This document shows, one piece after another, positions 23,842 through 32,990 of a stretch of 64,000 nt of DNA. The notes under the pieces were generated by a model. The model was not told where the DNA came from. It made no database searches and saw nothing but the letters and a program-made list of their open reading frames with translations. The stretch's first letter is position 1. The number at the start of each line of letters is the position of its first letter. The translations under genes were made by a program, and so were the position numbers. The stretch comes from JBDHHQ01 sp039586035 (GTDB lineage Bacteria > Gemmatimonadota > Gemmatimonadetes > Longimicrobiales > Gaopeijiaceae): the NCBI GenBank assembly GCA_039586035.1, contig JBDHLD010000008.1, positions 1 through 64,000 of the forward strand, given 5' to 3'.

Positions 23842-26475
23842 TTACGTCGTGTTCGAAGGTGCGTCGGGTTGACGGCGCCTAATCTGGTCGGGCGGCAGTT
23901 CGGGGACAAGCCCGTAGAACTTGCGCAGCGCCATCATGACCTCGTCCCAGGGGCCCTTGATGAGCGGCGCGGGGGGGAGCGAGTCCCGCAGGTAGCGACC
24001 GTAGCGCTTCCGCAGGATCCGGTCGTCCAGCAGCACGACGGCTCCCCGGTCGTCGCGAGACCGCACCAGACGCCCGAAGCCCTGCTTCAGCCTCAGCGCG
24101 GCGTGCGGGAGCATGAAATCCCAGAAGGCGTTGCCGCCTTTTCGCTCCAGCGCCTCCACGCGGGCCTCGGTGATGGGCTCCGTGGGCACGCGGAACGGCA
24201 GCTTCTGGATCACGAGGCCGCGCAGCGGATGACCGGGCACGTCGACCCCCTCCCAGAACGAGGCCGTTCCCAGGAGAAGACCGTCGCCCGCCTCGATGAA
24301 TTCTCCCAGGAGCCGTGCCCGCTGCGCTTCGCCGTGGACGAAGAGCGGCCAGGGCAGTCCTCGCTGGCGGAGCAGCGCCGCCACCCGCCGCACGGCGCCG
24401 TGTGACGTGAACAGCACGAACAGCCCTCCTCCCGTCAACCGCGCAAGCGACTCGACAGCCCCGGCCGTGGCGTCGTTGAACGCGTCGCGCGACGCAGCCG
24501 CGTCAGGCAGGTCGGTGGGGACGCAGAACAGCGTCTGCCGTCCGAAATCGAAGGGCGAGGGGAAGGCCGCCTCGGCCACGGCCAGTGCCTCGGCGTCGTC
24601 AGCGTGCCCGTGGAGCTCCCCATCGTCGTTCCGTGTGTGGGCGTCCCGCTCCTCGGGGCCCGGGTCGGCCGCGAGCCCGAGTCGGCGGCGCATGAAGTCG
24701 AACCGGCCGCGGGTCGTGAGCGTGGCCGAGGTCAGCACGCCCGACTCGAGGCGCTCGAACATGCCCTCGCGCAGCAGCCGGCCGACCTCCACGGGCGCGG
24801 CGGCCAGCGCCAGGTTTCCGGTCTTCCGCCGGCCCGCCCGTCGCAGCTCCATCCAACGCACGAACTCCGGGGCGTCGGCGGGCGGATTCAACGCCAGCCG
24901 CAGCGCCCGACGCGCCGTCTCCAGGCGGCGCTCCCCGCTCCGAAGGTCCAACACCCGGCCGTCCAGCTCCTCGGCCCAGGCGGAGTCCATCTCGATGCGC
25001 GAGCGGAGCTCCGCGATCCGTCGCTCCAGGTCCACGAACCCGGTCATGACGGCGTCGTACCGCTCCCGCAGGCCGGTCCGGAGCAGCGGCTCCTCGGCAT
25101 CCCCGACCCCGAGGCGCACGGGCTCGCCCGTGGTGGGCGCCAGGGGCTCGAGGTCGTCCATGAACAAGCTCAGCGCCGACCGGGCGTGGTCGAGGGCGGG
25201 TCGAACACGCTCTTCGATGCGGGACCGGTGGGCTTTGGCCGCTCCACGTTCCGGCTCGCCGCCCATACGATCCTGGACGGCGCTCAGGACGCCCCGTCCA
25301 TTGCGATCCAGGCGGGCCAGGCTCCGGAAGAGCCCGCGGCGTGTGGCTTCCACGCCCAGGTGGGCCGTGGCCGCGTCCTCGACGTTGTGCGCCTCGTCGA
25401 GCACCAGGTGCCGGTAGGGCGGCAGGACGGCGGAGTCGGTGAAGTTGCCGCTGGCCATGCGAACCGACAGGTCCGTGAACAGCAGATGGTGGTTGGCGAC
25501 CAGGACTTCGGCGGCGGCGGCGCGTCTGCGCGACGCCTGGTAGAAGCATTGCTGAAAGTGGGGACAACGAGCCCGCAGACAGATGTCGGGGTCGCTTCGT
25601 ACCTCCTCCCACGTCTCTTCCGAAGGGACGAAGGGAAGATCGGCCCGGGAGCCGTCCGTGGTGGTGCGCGTCCACTTCAGCAGCGCGTCGATCTCGCCGG
25701 ACTGATCTTCCTCGAACAGCGACGGCGCGGACTCGGCCGCCAGGTGGGCGCGCCGGATCGAGACGTAGTTACCCCGTCCCTTCACCAGTGCCCAGCGGAC
25801 GCCGGTCCCCAGCACCGTCTCCACCAGCGGCAGGTCCTTCTCCACCAACTGCTCCTGGAGGTTCAGGGTGGCCGTGGACACGACCGTCCGCTCGCGGTTC
25901 GCCCGGGCCCAGGCGGCCGCCGGGACGAGGTACGCCAACGACTTCCCGGTGCCGGTGCCCGCTTCCACCATCGAGACGCCGCCTTCGTTGTACCCGCGCG
26001 CCACCATCCTCAGCATCTCTCGCTGTCCGCCCCGGTCCTCGTAGCCCGCGTGGGCGGTCGACAGGCCCCCGCCCGGTGCCAGCACGGCCGAAAGCGCGTC
26101 GGCGTCCAGAGGCTCGCGGCGGCGGGGCTTGGGGGGCTCGACCACCACGTAGATCCGGTCCACCGCGTTGTCGACGATGGCCGTGCCCAGGCCGCGCTCG
26201 AACAGCCGGGCCGCCACGGCCAGGTCGGCGTCGGAGGGCTCCAGCGACCCGGTGGGGTGGTTGTGGATCATCACCCCACCCTCGGGCTCGTCCCGGGCCG
26301 CGGCCAACACGGCGTCCCGGTTGCCCCTGGACACGGCCCGCGGCTCCACGACCAGCCGTTCGGGCGTGACGCGGGCCAGGAAGCAAACCTCGCGGCCTTG
26401 AGCGCGTCTGATCTCGCCGCGGACGTAGCGGGCCGCCTCCGGTGTGAGGCGCAGGGGCGTGGGCGCGCGGGTCAT
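23842..26475 (-). CDS. JAMM (RadC-like) domain fused to DinG/XPD-type helicase
   Basis: This 877-residue protein joins two parts. Residues about 1-115 form a JAMM/MPN-like domain with a complete metal motif: H71, H73, S81, D84 in IHNHPTGSLEPSDAD, the form found in RadC. Residues about 140-877 are a DinG-like SF2 helicase: Walker A GTGTGKS (173-179), STATLNLQEQL, DEAH (360-363) and the C-terminal motif QGFGRLVRS. Three Fe-S cysteines are present (299, 304, 310, spacing C-x4-C-x5-C), but the first, normally in GRxNYxC, is Ser239. DinG unwinds R-loops and damaged DNA. Here the N-terminal part may be a metallo-isopeptidase or a binding domain; its role is unknown. Confidence 0.87.
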   Translation of the reverse strand: MTRAPTPLRLTPEAARYVRGEIRRAQGREVCFLARVTPERLVVEPRAVSRGNRDAVLAAARDEPEGGVMIHNHPTGSLEPSDADLAVAARLFERGLGTAIVDNAVDRIYVVVEPPKPRRREPLDADALSAVLAPGGGLSTAHAGYEDRGGQREMLRMVARGYNEGGVSMVEAGTGTGKSLAYLVPAAAWARANRERTVVSTATLNLQEQLVEKDLPLVETVLGTGVRWALVKGRGNYVSIRRAHLAAESAPSLFEEDQSGEIDALLKWTRTTTDGSRADLPFVPSEETWEEVRSDPDICLRARCPHFQQCFYQASRRRAAAAEVLVANHHLLFTDLSVRMASGNFTDSAVLPPYRHLVLDEAHNVEDAATAHLGVEATRRGLFRSLARLDRNGRGVLSAVQDRMGGEPERGAAKAHRSRIEERVRPALDHARSALSLFMDDLEPLAPTTGEPVRLGVGDAEEPLLRTGLRERYDAVMTGFVDLERRIAELRSRIEMDSAWAEELDGRVLDLRSGERRLETARRALRLALNPPADAPEFVRWMELRRAGRRKTGNLALAAAPVEVGRLLREGMFERLESGVLTSATLTTRGRFDFMRRRLGLAADPGPEERDAHTRNDDGELHGHADDAEALAVAEAAFPSPFDFGRQTLFCVPTDLPDAAASRDAFNDATAGAVESLARLTGGGLFVLFTSHGAVRRVAALLRQRGLPWPLFVHGEAQRARLLGEFIEAGDGLLLGTASFWEGVDVPGHPLRGLVIQKLPFRVPTEPITEARVEALERKGGNAFWDFMLPHAALRLKQGFGRLVRSRDDRGAVVLLDDRILRKRYGRYLRDSLPPAPLIKGPWDEVMMALRKFYGLVPELPPDQIRRRQPDAPSNTT

Positions 26476-26542
26476 CCGTTAAGTCTACGGAACGGCGCCG
26501 AGTGGGCCAGGGGACGAGCGGACGCGAGCCTGACGGGCGTCG

Positions 26543-27811
26543 TCAGTCCGTCTTCAGGTTCTTCTTCTTGGCCGCGGGGAAGAGGACGTTGTTCAGGATC
26601 AGTCGATAGCCCGGAGAGTTCGGGTGAAGATCGAGGTCGGTGGGCGGGTCGCCGATCTGGTGCTCGGGGTCCTCGGGATCGTGCCCCCCGAAGAAGGTCC
26701 AGGTGCCCTCGCCATGGTTGCCGTGGACGTACTTGGCCACCTCACCTTCCCGGGCCAGGACCACCGCCCCAGGCTTGAGCCGATCCACCCGGAACGACGT
26801 GGTGAGTCCGTAGAAGTCGGGAAGGACGGACTCGTGGTTTTGCGTCAGCATGGCGGGCACCGGATCGAACTTCGCCGAGAAGTCGAACAGGCTGAATGCG
26901 CCCAGCTCCTGACGCCAAGGCGTGTTCACCTGGTGACCGTCGATGTCGCTGAACGCGTTCACCGAGGGCGCCACCTGGACCTCCGCGCCTTCGAACGCCA
27001 TGGTCGCGCTCCAGTTCATCTTGGCCGACGCCTGGGGGTCGGGGGGGCTGCCGTCGGAATAGGCGGCCGCGATGTCCACACCCTCGGCGCCCAGGGCCAG
27101 CTCGAGGGTCTCCGTCGCCGAGCACATGGCGAAGAGGAATCCACCGGCTTCGACATATCCGCGGATGCCTGAGGCCACCGACTTCTTGAGCTCAGGAACC
27201 GTGGCGAATCCGAGCTGCCGCGCGACCTCCTCGTTCCGGGCCACCTCTTCCTGCAGCCAGGGCGCGCCTGCGTACGTGATGTAGAACTTGGAGTACTGAC
27301 CGGTGAAATCCTCGTGGTGGAGGTGGAGCCACTCGTAGTCCGCCAGCTCACCGCCCACCACCTCCGGGTCCCAGATCGTCTCGTAATCGATCTCGGCGTA
27401 GGTCAGGGCCATGGTCACCGCGTCGTCCCATGGCGTCGAGTTGGGTGGTGTGTAGATGGCGATCTTGGGCGCCTTCTCCAACACGACGGCTTCCATGTTG
27501 GACTCCTGGATCAAGCCGCGGACCGCCGCCTCGTCCGCGCCACCGATGGGTTCGAAGCTCACCCCCCGGAGCGCCGCCTCGCGCCGCAGGTCCGGGCGAT
27601 CCGGGAGCAGGAACGAGCCCCCCCGGTAGTTCAGGAACCACTCAGCCCGAGCGCCCTGCTCGAGGGCCCAGAACGTGAGTCCATAGGCCTTGAGGTGGTT
27701 CGACTGGTCCCGGTCCATGGGGACGAGCAGCGACTGCGCTGCGAGGTCGCCGCGGGGCGGCACGGACGTGAAGACGACGAAAGCGAGAGTCAGGACCGAA
27801 GTGAGCTTCAA
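26543..27811 (-). CDS. Secreted GATase/ThuA-like protein, unknown function
   Basis: This 422-residue protein has a cleavable signal peptide (cut probably after LAA-QS, residue about 25) and begins LLVPMDRDQSNHLKAYGLTFWAL, with WFLNYRGGSFLLPD next. This start recalls a conserved family in Bacteroidota and relatives that databases sometimes label asparagine synthetase B; I see no synthetase motifs. Residues about 110-260 look like a GATase-1 or ThuA-like fold (KIAIYTPPNSTPWDDAV, ... GFLFAMCSATETLELAL). It ends KNVLFPAAKKKN-like, LNNVLFPAAKK. Its start overlaps the TPR gene by four bases, placing it last in the DUF4159-DUF4175-TPR operon. Confidence 0.72.
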   Translation of the reverse strand: MKLTSVLTLAFVVFTSVPPRGDLAAQSLLVPMDRDQSNHLKAYGLTFWALEQGARAEWFLNYRGGSFLLPDRPDLRREAALRGVSFEPIGGADEAAVRGLIQESNMEAVVLEKAPKIAIYTPPNSTPWDDAVTMALTYAEIDYETIWDPEVVGGELADYEWLHLHHEDFTGQYSKFYITYAGAPWLQEEVARNEEVARQLGFATVPELKKSVASGIRGYVEAGGFLFAMCSATETLELALGAEGVDIAAAYSDGSPPDPQASAKMNWSATMAFEGAEVQVAPSVNAFSDIDGHQVNTPWRQELGAFSLFDFSAKFDPVPAMLTQNHESVLPDFYGLTTSFRVDRLKPGAVVLAREGEVAKYVHGNHGEGTWTFFGGHDPEDPEHQIGDPPTDLDLHPNSPGYRLILNNVLFPAAKKKNLKTD

Positions 27812-29613
27812 GGCTGCGCCTCCGTGGGAACACGACCGCGCAGCCGCTGGAGCTCGCGGCGCGCGTGGGGAACGAGGGGGCTTTCGGGCCGCGCGAGGAT
27901 CAGCTCCTCGAGAAGCCTCACGGCCTCGGCCACTCCGTCGGGCTGGTCCGCGTGGTACCGCGCCAACGCGACGGTGGCCTCCGGCACCCCCGGATCGTCG
28001 GGGTGATCGTCGATCAGCCGTACCCGGAGGTCGGCGGCCAGGTCGGGGCGTCCTCCGACGTCCGCGTACCGCGCGGCAAGCACGAGCAGCGGTGGACGGT
28101 CCGATGTCGGAGCCGAGGTGGCCGCGCCGGTGAGGTCACCCGACGCCTCCACGGCCGCGCCTCGATGGGCCTTCGCGGCAGCCGCCGCAACCGTTGCCGA
28201 AGTGCCGGGCGCGACCCGGTCCAGGAGGGCGGCCAACTCGATGACGTCGGTGGCCGACGAGGCTGGCAGACCGCCGACCGCGCCCAGCAGCGCCTCCTTG
28301 CCCGGCTCCAGCTCGCCACGCGTGAAGTGGATAAAGGCCCGCTCCAGGGAGCTGCGCGGCCCCTCCACCCCCTCCAGCACGGCCGCTGCCTCGTCGAGTC
28401 GGTTCCTCCCCTGGAGGTCCCACGCCAGGTTGGCCGCGAGCTCGTCGAGCTCGGGGGCACCCGGGAACTCCTCGCGGAAGTCCCGCACCCGGCTACGAAT
28501 GCGGGAGATGTCCTGCTCGGTGGCGCCGAGGCGGATGGACGTCGCCAGCGCCCGCCTGCGTTCGGGCGATCCGCGCGGCAGGGAGGTGGCGACCCGATCC
28601 TGCGCACGACGAGCGCGGGCCGTATCGCCTCCGGCCAGGGCCGCCGTCACGATGCGCTCGTCCAACGCCCGGGCCTCCGAGCCCTCGACACCGTCCCGGA
28701 GCTCCTCGTACGCCCAGAGCGCCACGGAGCTGGCGCCGGACTCGTCCGCTCGACGGGCCAGGTCGGTCAGGAAGCTCCGCCGGGAGCGAGCCGAGAGCTC
28801 CCGGGCCGCCCGTCCCCCTTGCTCCACCGCCTCTTCCTCCAGGCCAACCTCGACGGCGATGTGCGCGGCGGCCCGGCGCCTGGCGGTGGTCGTGGGTTCC
28901 TGACCCAGCGCTACGACGAGGGGGCGGACGAGGCTCGCCCGATCGCCCTCCAGGTCCTGGACGCGCCTCAGGATCGCAGCGGACTGGGCGCCGTCGCTGC
29001 CGACCGCGCGGCTCCACTCGCGCACGGCCGCGTCCGCTTCACCGAGACGCAGCAGCAGATCCCCCGTCTCGACCGCGAGGGCCGCCGAGTCCGCCAGCGT
29101 CGTCTGCCCACGGCGCAGCACGTCCAGGGCCGCTTCCGACCCGAACGCCCGTTCATAGATCCGGGCCACCTCCCGGTAGGGATCCGGCGATCCAGGGTCT
29201 GCCGCGATCCAGGCCTCGGCTGCCTCGTCCACGGCATCGAGGGAGTCCAGCTCGACCAGGACCCGGAGCTTCAGGTACCGGGGCCCGGGTGCCGCAGGCT
29301 CCTGGTCCAGGTAGAGGTCCACCACGGGCAGGATCTCGGCCACCCTGCCCCGCGCCCGCAGCACGCGCTCCAGGGCGAATACGCCCCCCGACGAGGTGGG
29401 GAACCGGTCCACCAGGTCGCGGAGCACGGTCTCGGCCCCGGCCAGGTCACCGCGCGATTCCCGACTCGCCGCCGCGCGCAGGAGCCGCGCCTCCTCCTGG
29501 GGATCTCCCTGAGCCCACAGCGAGGTCGTGACGGGGCCGATGCTCACCACAGCCGCCAGCAGCCCAATGACGACCACACGCTCATTGGACCGCCTCGGTC
29601 GCGCCTGCTTCAC
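27808..29613 (-). CDS. Secreted TPR-rich protein
   Basis: This 601-residue protein has an N-terminal signal or anchor helix (about residues 12-34, ending LWAQG) followed by helical pairs rich in Ala, Leu, Arg and Glu typical of tetratricopeptide repeats, from about 38 to 595. Examples are ESRGDLAGAETVLRDLVDRFP and the final block AVRLLEELILARPESPLVPHARRELQRL. It is probably a periplasmic scaffold. It overlaps the DUF4175 gene upstream and the GATase-like gene downstream, both by ATGA, so all are made together. Confidence 0.82.
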   Translation of the reverse strand: MKQARPRRSNERVVVIGLLAAVVSIGPVTTSLWAQGDPQEEARLLRAAASRESRGDLAGAETVLRDLVDRFPTSSGGVFALERVLRARGRVAEILPVVDLYLDQEPAAPGPRYLKLRVLVELDSLDAVDEAAEAWIAADPGSPDPYREVARIYERAFGSEAALDVLRRGQTTLADSAALAVETGDLLLRLGEADAAVREWSRAVGSDGAQSAAILRRVQDLEGDRASLVRPLVVALGQEPTTTARRRAAAHIAVEVGLEEEAVEQGGRAARELSARSRRSFLTDLARRADESGASSVALWAYEELRDGVEGSEARALDERIVTAALAGGDTARARRAQDRVATSLPRGSPERRRALATSIRLGATEQDISRIRSRVRDFREEFPGAPELDELAANLAWDLQGRNRLDEAAAVLEGVEGPRSSLERAFIHFTRGELEPGKEALLGAVGGLPASSATDVIELAALLDRVAPGTSATVAAAAAKAHRGAAVEASGDLTGAATSAPTSDRPPLLVLAARYADVGGRPDLAADLRVRLIDDHPDDPGVPEATVALARYHADQPDGVAEAVRLLEELILARPESPLVPHARRELQRLRGRVPTEAQP

Positions 29614-32600
29614 CGATTCGCTCTCCCAGATCCCACGGACCTGGGACGCTCCCGGTTGAGACGCTCGAAGTAGTCGATCACGAGCTGCCGCTGAGCCGGC
29701 GGCAACCGGTTCAGGAGCTCGCCATCCGGAAGGGTGTAGCGGAACGCGTCCAGCGCCTCGAGGGTCAGCGGGGAGACGGTGACGCGATCCACCTCTCCGG
29801 CGGTCTCGGATTCGCGCTCGTCCGACTGCTCGTCCCGCTCGAGTGTCCGACCCGCGTCGAGGAGTCGGTGAAAGAGCCGCTCCTGACGCTGCAGGGTCTC
29901 CGGGTCCAGGCGACCCTGGGCCAGCATGGCCGCCAGCGCCTCGGCCTCCTCGGCCAGGGCCTCCAGATCACCGAGTGCGTCCCCTTCGGAGCTGGGATCC
30001 TGCGACAGCTCGCCGAGCTCGTCGGCGACCTGCTCCTGGCCCTGGGAGATCTCCTCCAGCTGACGCTGCTGCGCCTCCTGTCCCAGCTGCATCGGCACCA
30101 ACGCGCCGGTCTGGTTCATGATGGAGCCCTGCTGCTGGGCCAGCGACTCCAGTGCATCGCTCATCTGTTGCTGCGCGTCCCCGCTGCCCTCTCCTTCCCC
30201 CCCCTGTCCCCCGGCGGCCATGGCCATGAGCGCCACCTGGTTCAGGGCCTTCATGGTCTCCTCGGAGGCCGCCCTCGGCGACGGGGCCCCGTTTCGTTGG
30301 TCCTCCATGGCTTCGAGCGTCCGCCGGGCGGCGTTCATGGCCTCGCCCATGCGCTGCATGACCTGGCGGTCCGCGTCACCGCCCTCGCCCCCGGAAGACT
30401 CGGAGAGGTTCTCCGCCATGTTGCGGATCCCCTGAGCGACCGCAGCCTGGTCACCTCTCAGCTCGCCCATGGCCTCGGGCGCGGCGCCACGCATGGATTC
30501 CCGGATCTCCGCCTGTTGCCGAGAGAGGGCCAGGGCGTCGCTCGCGGCCTGCTCGAAGGCCTCCCGGCGCTGCTCGGCCATCTGCTGCGCCATCTGCTGC
30601 TGCGCCTGGCTCAGCTGGTTCGCCGCCTGCTCCATCTGCTGGGCCGAAGCCTGGGCCTGTTGGGATCCCCGTTGGGTGTCGCCGCTTCGGGTCTGTTGGG
30701 CGGCCTGCTCCATGCCTTGCTGCGACTGCTGGGCTTGCTGGCGCGCCTCCTGGACCTGCTGGCGCGCTTCCTCCTCGCCCAGGCGCTCGAGGCGTTCCTC
30801 CAGCGTCTCCATCCGCTCCTGCAGATCGTCGGCTCGCTGGGCCAGCTCCTCCTGCTGGTCCGCCCGGAGCTCGGGGTCCGTCCCCTCCTCCATGGCGTCG
30901 GCCAGCGCCCCTTCCTGCTGGGCCAGCTCCTCGGCCTCGTTCGTCGTGGCGCGGAAGTCCTGCTCGACGGCGGCACGCCGGAATTGCTCCAGTGACGCCT
31001 CCAGCCGTTCCCGGAAGGCTTCCTGCTCTGCCGTGAGCTCCTCCAGGGCCTGGTCGATCTGCTCTCGCGAGACGTTTTCCAGGGAGTCAGCCAGCTCCTG
31101 CATCCGCTCCCGGGCGTCGTCGGTCATGAGCTCCTCGAGGAGCTGCTGGAGCTCCTCGAGATCCTTTTGCAGCTCCGGGTCCATGCCGGAGTCTTCTGCG
31201 CTCTCCGCCAATTCCTGCAGCTCGGCTTGGAGCGAATCGACGTCACCGGCGAGCGCCTCCTGTTCTTCCAGCGCCTGGCGGAACTGTTCGCGCTCCTGGA
31301 AACCCGCCCGGGCCTCGTCGGCCTGGCCTGGATCCCCCTGTTCCTGACCTTCGCGCGCGTTGGCCTGCCGCTCCAGCTCCCGAGCCTCCTCGTTGACCCG
31401 GGCCGCCTCGCGGGCCAGCTCCTCGAGCTGTTCCGTGGCCTCCTCCAGGCGTCTCTGGGCGTCTCGATCGAGCTCGGTGGCGCCCGGCATCCGCAGCACG
31501 AACTCTCGGGTCGTCGCGACCTGCGGATTGGGCGCGTTGTCGACGGCTCTGGCCAGGTAGCGGATCGTGTCACCGGGCAGCAGTCCCCATTCCGAGACGT
31601 CGAGGATCGGTCGAGCCAAGGCGGCGTTGATGCCCCCCAGGTCGAGGCGGTTCACCACGGGCTCGCCCCGCTCCCCGAAGGCATCCACGCGGTACGCCAC
31701 GAGCTCGATGTGGCTGATGCCGTAGTCGTCCGCCACCTGGATGGCCAACGGCTGCTTCATCGACAGCGCCAGCGTGGTGTCCACGCCCGGCAGCACCAGG
31801 GCGACGCTGGGGACCGAATCGGGCACCAGCGACAGCACCAGCGGCAGGGGCGCGCTCTCGGCGGCAGCGCCCCCTTCGTCCAGGAATTCCCACGCGTAGG
31901 ATCCGCTGCGGCGCGGATACCAGGCGTGCTCGAACCGCTCGTCGGCCACGCTCAACGGCACGTCGAGCTCGCCCGTCTCGTGGCGGAGAACCGCGGATCC
32001 CAGAGGACGGCTGGCCCGGCCCTCGAGCTCGATCCGGGTGCCGACCGGCACGCGCAGGGGTGGAACGTCCCCTCGGTATTCCTCGGGAATGCGCCGGGTG
32101 TGGGCTGGAAAGGTCAGCGACAACGTGAGGTCGCTCACGAAGAGCGGATCGACCGGGGTGACCTCGAAGGTCTCGCTTCGGGCGCCATCCGGCGCCGTGA
32201 CCCAGTACTGGACGGGAGAGGAGACGGCCGGCAGGGTGGTCCGAGCCACGCCGTCCACAACGTCTGCTCTCTTGTCCTCGACGAGCTGGCCGGCGGAGCG
32301 CCAGGAGACCATCACATTCGGCCGGCCCACCGCCTCGACCGTCACGTCCAGGGCGGAACCGCGGAGGAGCTCGACGCTGCCGGGTCGCACGACCAGCGGT
32401 GGGAGGGCGGGCACCGAGAGCACCCCGATGGGCCTGGAAAGACCGGCCCACGCCAACCGCGAACGCTCGGGGGCCACGAAGCCCAGCACCGTCACGCCGA
32501 GCGTCAGCGCCACCAGGCCCAGCGCCCCGCGCCGCAGTCGCACGCCGGTCTGGGCGCCCAGGGGGCCCGCCAGACGGCGCTCGTCGCCGTCAAGGCGTGC

Positions 32601-32990
32601 GGCCACCGTCCTCTGCGCCCTCGAGGCGAGGGCGGGAGACACGCCGCCGGGGAGGCTCTCGGCCAACTCGAGTGAGCTCAGCACGGCGCCGGACGGGAGG
32701 CCGGCAGCCCGATCCATGGCCGACGCCACGGCCCGGGCACCCAGCCAGCGCCGAACGGCCCGCTGCACAGCGACTACGACCGCCACCACGAGCCCCAGAC
32801 CGAGCAGGTCGAGGACGAGCGGACCCAGGCTTCCGGGACGCCAACCGTTGGCCCCCGCCGCGACCCAGGCAAGGGCCAGGACGAGGGCGACGGCCGCCAC
32901 GCTCCAGAGGACGCCGGCCAGGTAGGCCCTCCGCACCAAGTGCTTGCGCACCCGGTCGTGGGTGGCCGTGACCGAGCGAGACGGTGTCAT
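29610..32990 (-). CDS. DUF4175 family membrane protein with long Gln/Glu coiled coil
   Basis: This large protein (1126 aa) has membrane helices at about residues 24-46, 58-78 and 155-172, then beta-rich sequence to about 510. From about 515 to 1060 it is an extended coiled coil with Gln-, Glu- and Ala-rich runs, the hallmark of DUF4175 proteins found near DUF4159, BatA/BatB-like and MoxR genes in several phyla. It probably spans the periplasm and organises an envelope complex. It is flanked by DUF4159 and TPR genes through ATGA overlaps. The function is unknown. Confidence 0.85.
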   Translation of the reverse strand: MTPSRSVTATHDRVRKHLVRRAYLAGVLWSVAAVALVLALAWVAAGANGWRPGSLGPLVLDLLGLGLVVAVVVAVQRAVRRWLGARAVASAMDRAAGLPSGAVLSSLELAESLPGGVSPALASRAQRTVAARLDGDERRLAGPLGAQTGVRLRRGALGLVALTLGVTVLGFVAPERSRLAWAGLSRPIGVLSVPALPPLVVRPGSVELLRGSALDVTVEAVGRPNVMVSWRSAGQLVEDKRADVVDGVARTTLPAVSSPVQYWVTAPDGARSETFEVTPVDPLFVSDLTLSLTFPAHTRRIPEEYRGDVPPLRVPVGTRIELEGRASRPLGSAVLRHETGELDVPLSVADERFEHAWYPRRSGSYAWEFLDEGGAAAESAPLPLVLSLVPDSVPSVALVLPGVDTTLALSMKQPLAIQVADDYGISHIELVAYRVDAFGERGEPVVNRLDLGGINAALARPILDVSEWGLLPGDTIRYLARAVDNAPNPQVATTREFVLRMPGATELDRDAQRRLEEATEQLEELAREAARVNEEARELERQANAREGQEQGDPGQADEARAGFQEREQFRQALEEQEALAGDVDSLQAELQELAESAEDSGMDPELQKDLEELQQLLEELMTDDARERMQELADSLENVSREQIDQALEELTAEQEAFRERLEASLEQFRRAAVEQDFRATTNEAEELAQQEGALADAMEEGTDPELRADQQEELAQRADDLQERMETLEERLERLGEEEARQQVQEARQQAQQSQQGMEQAAQQTRSGDTQRGSQQAQASAQQMEQAANQLSQAQQQMAQQMAEQRREAFEQAASDALALSRQQAEIRESMRGAAPEAMGELRGDQAAVAQGIRNMAENLSESSGGEGGDADRQVMQRMGEAMNAARRTLEAMEDQRNGAPSPRAASEETMKALNQVALMAMAAGGQGGEGEGSGDAQQQMSDALESLAQQQGSIMNQTGALVPMQLGQEAQQRQLEEISQGQEQVADELGELSQDPSSEGDALGDLEALAEEAEALAAMLAQGRLDPETLQRQERLFHRLLDAGRTLERDEQSDERESETAGEVDRVTVSPLTLEALDAFRYTLPDGELLNRLPPAQRQLVIDYFERLNRERPRSVGSGRANR

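Noticed and set aside
29868..31347. Two long plus-strand leucine- or serine-rich frames opposite the DUF4175 gene
   Set aside because: Their composition simply mirrors the Gln/Glu-rich coiled coil of the minus-strand gene; there is no RBS and no domain.
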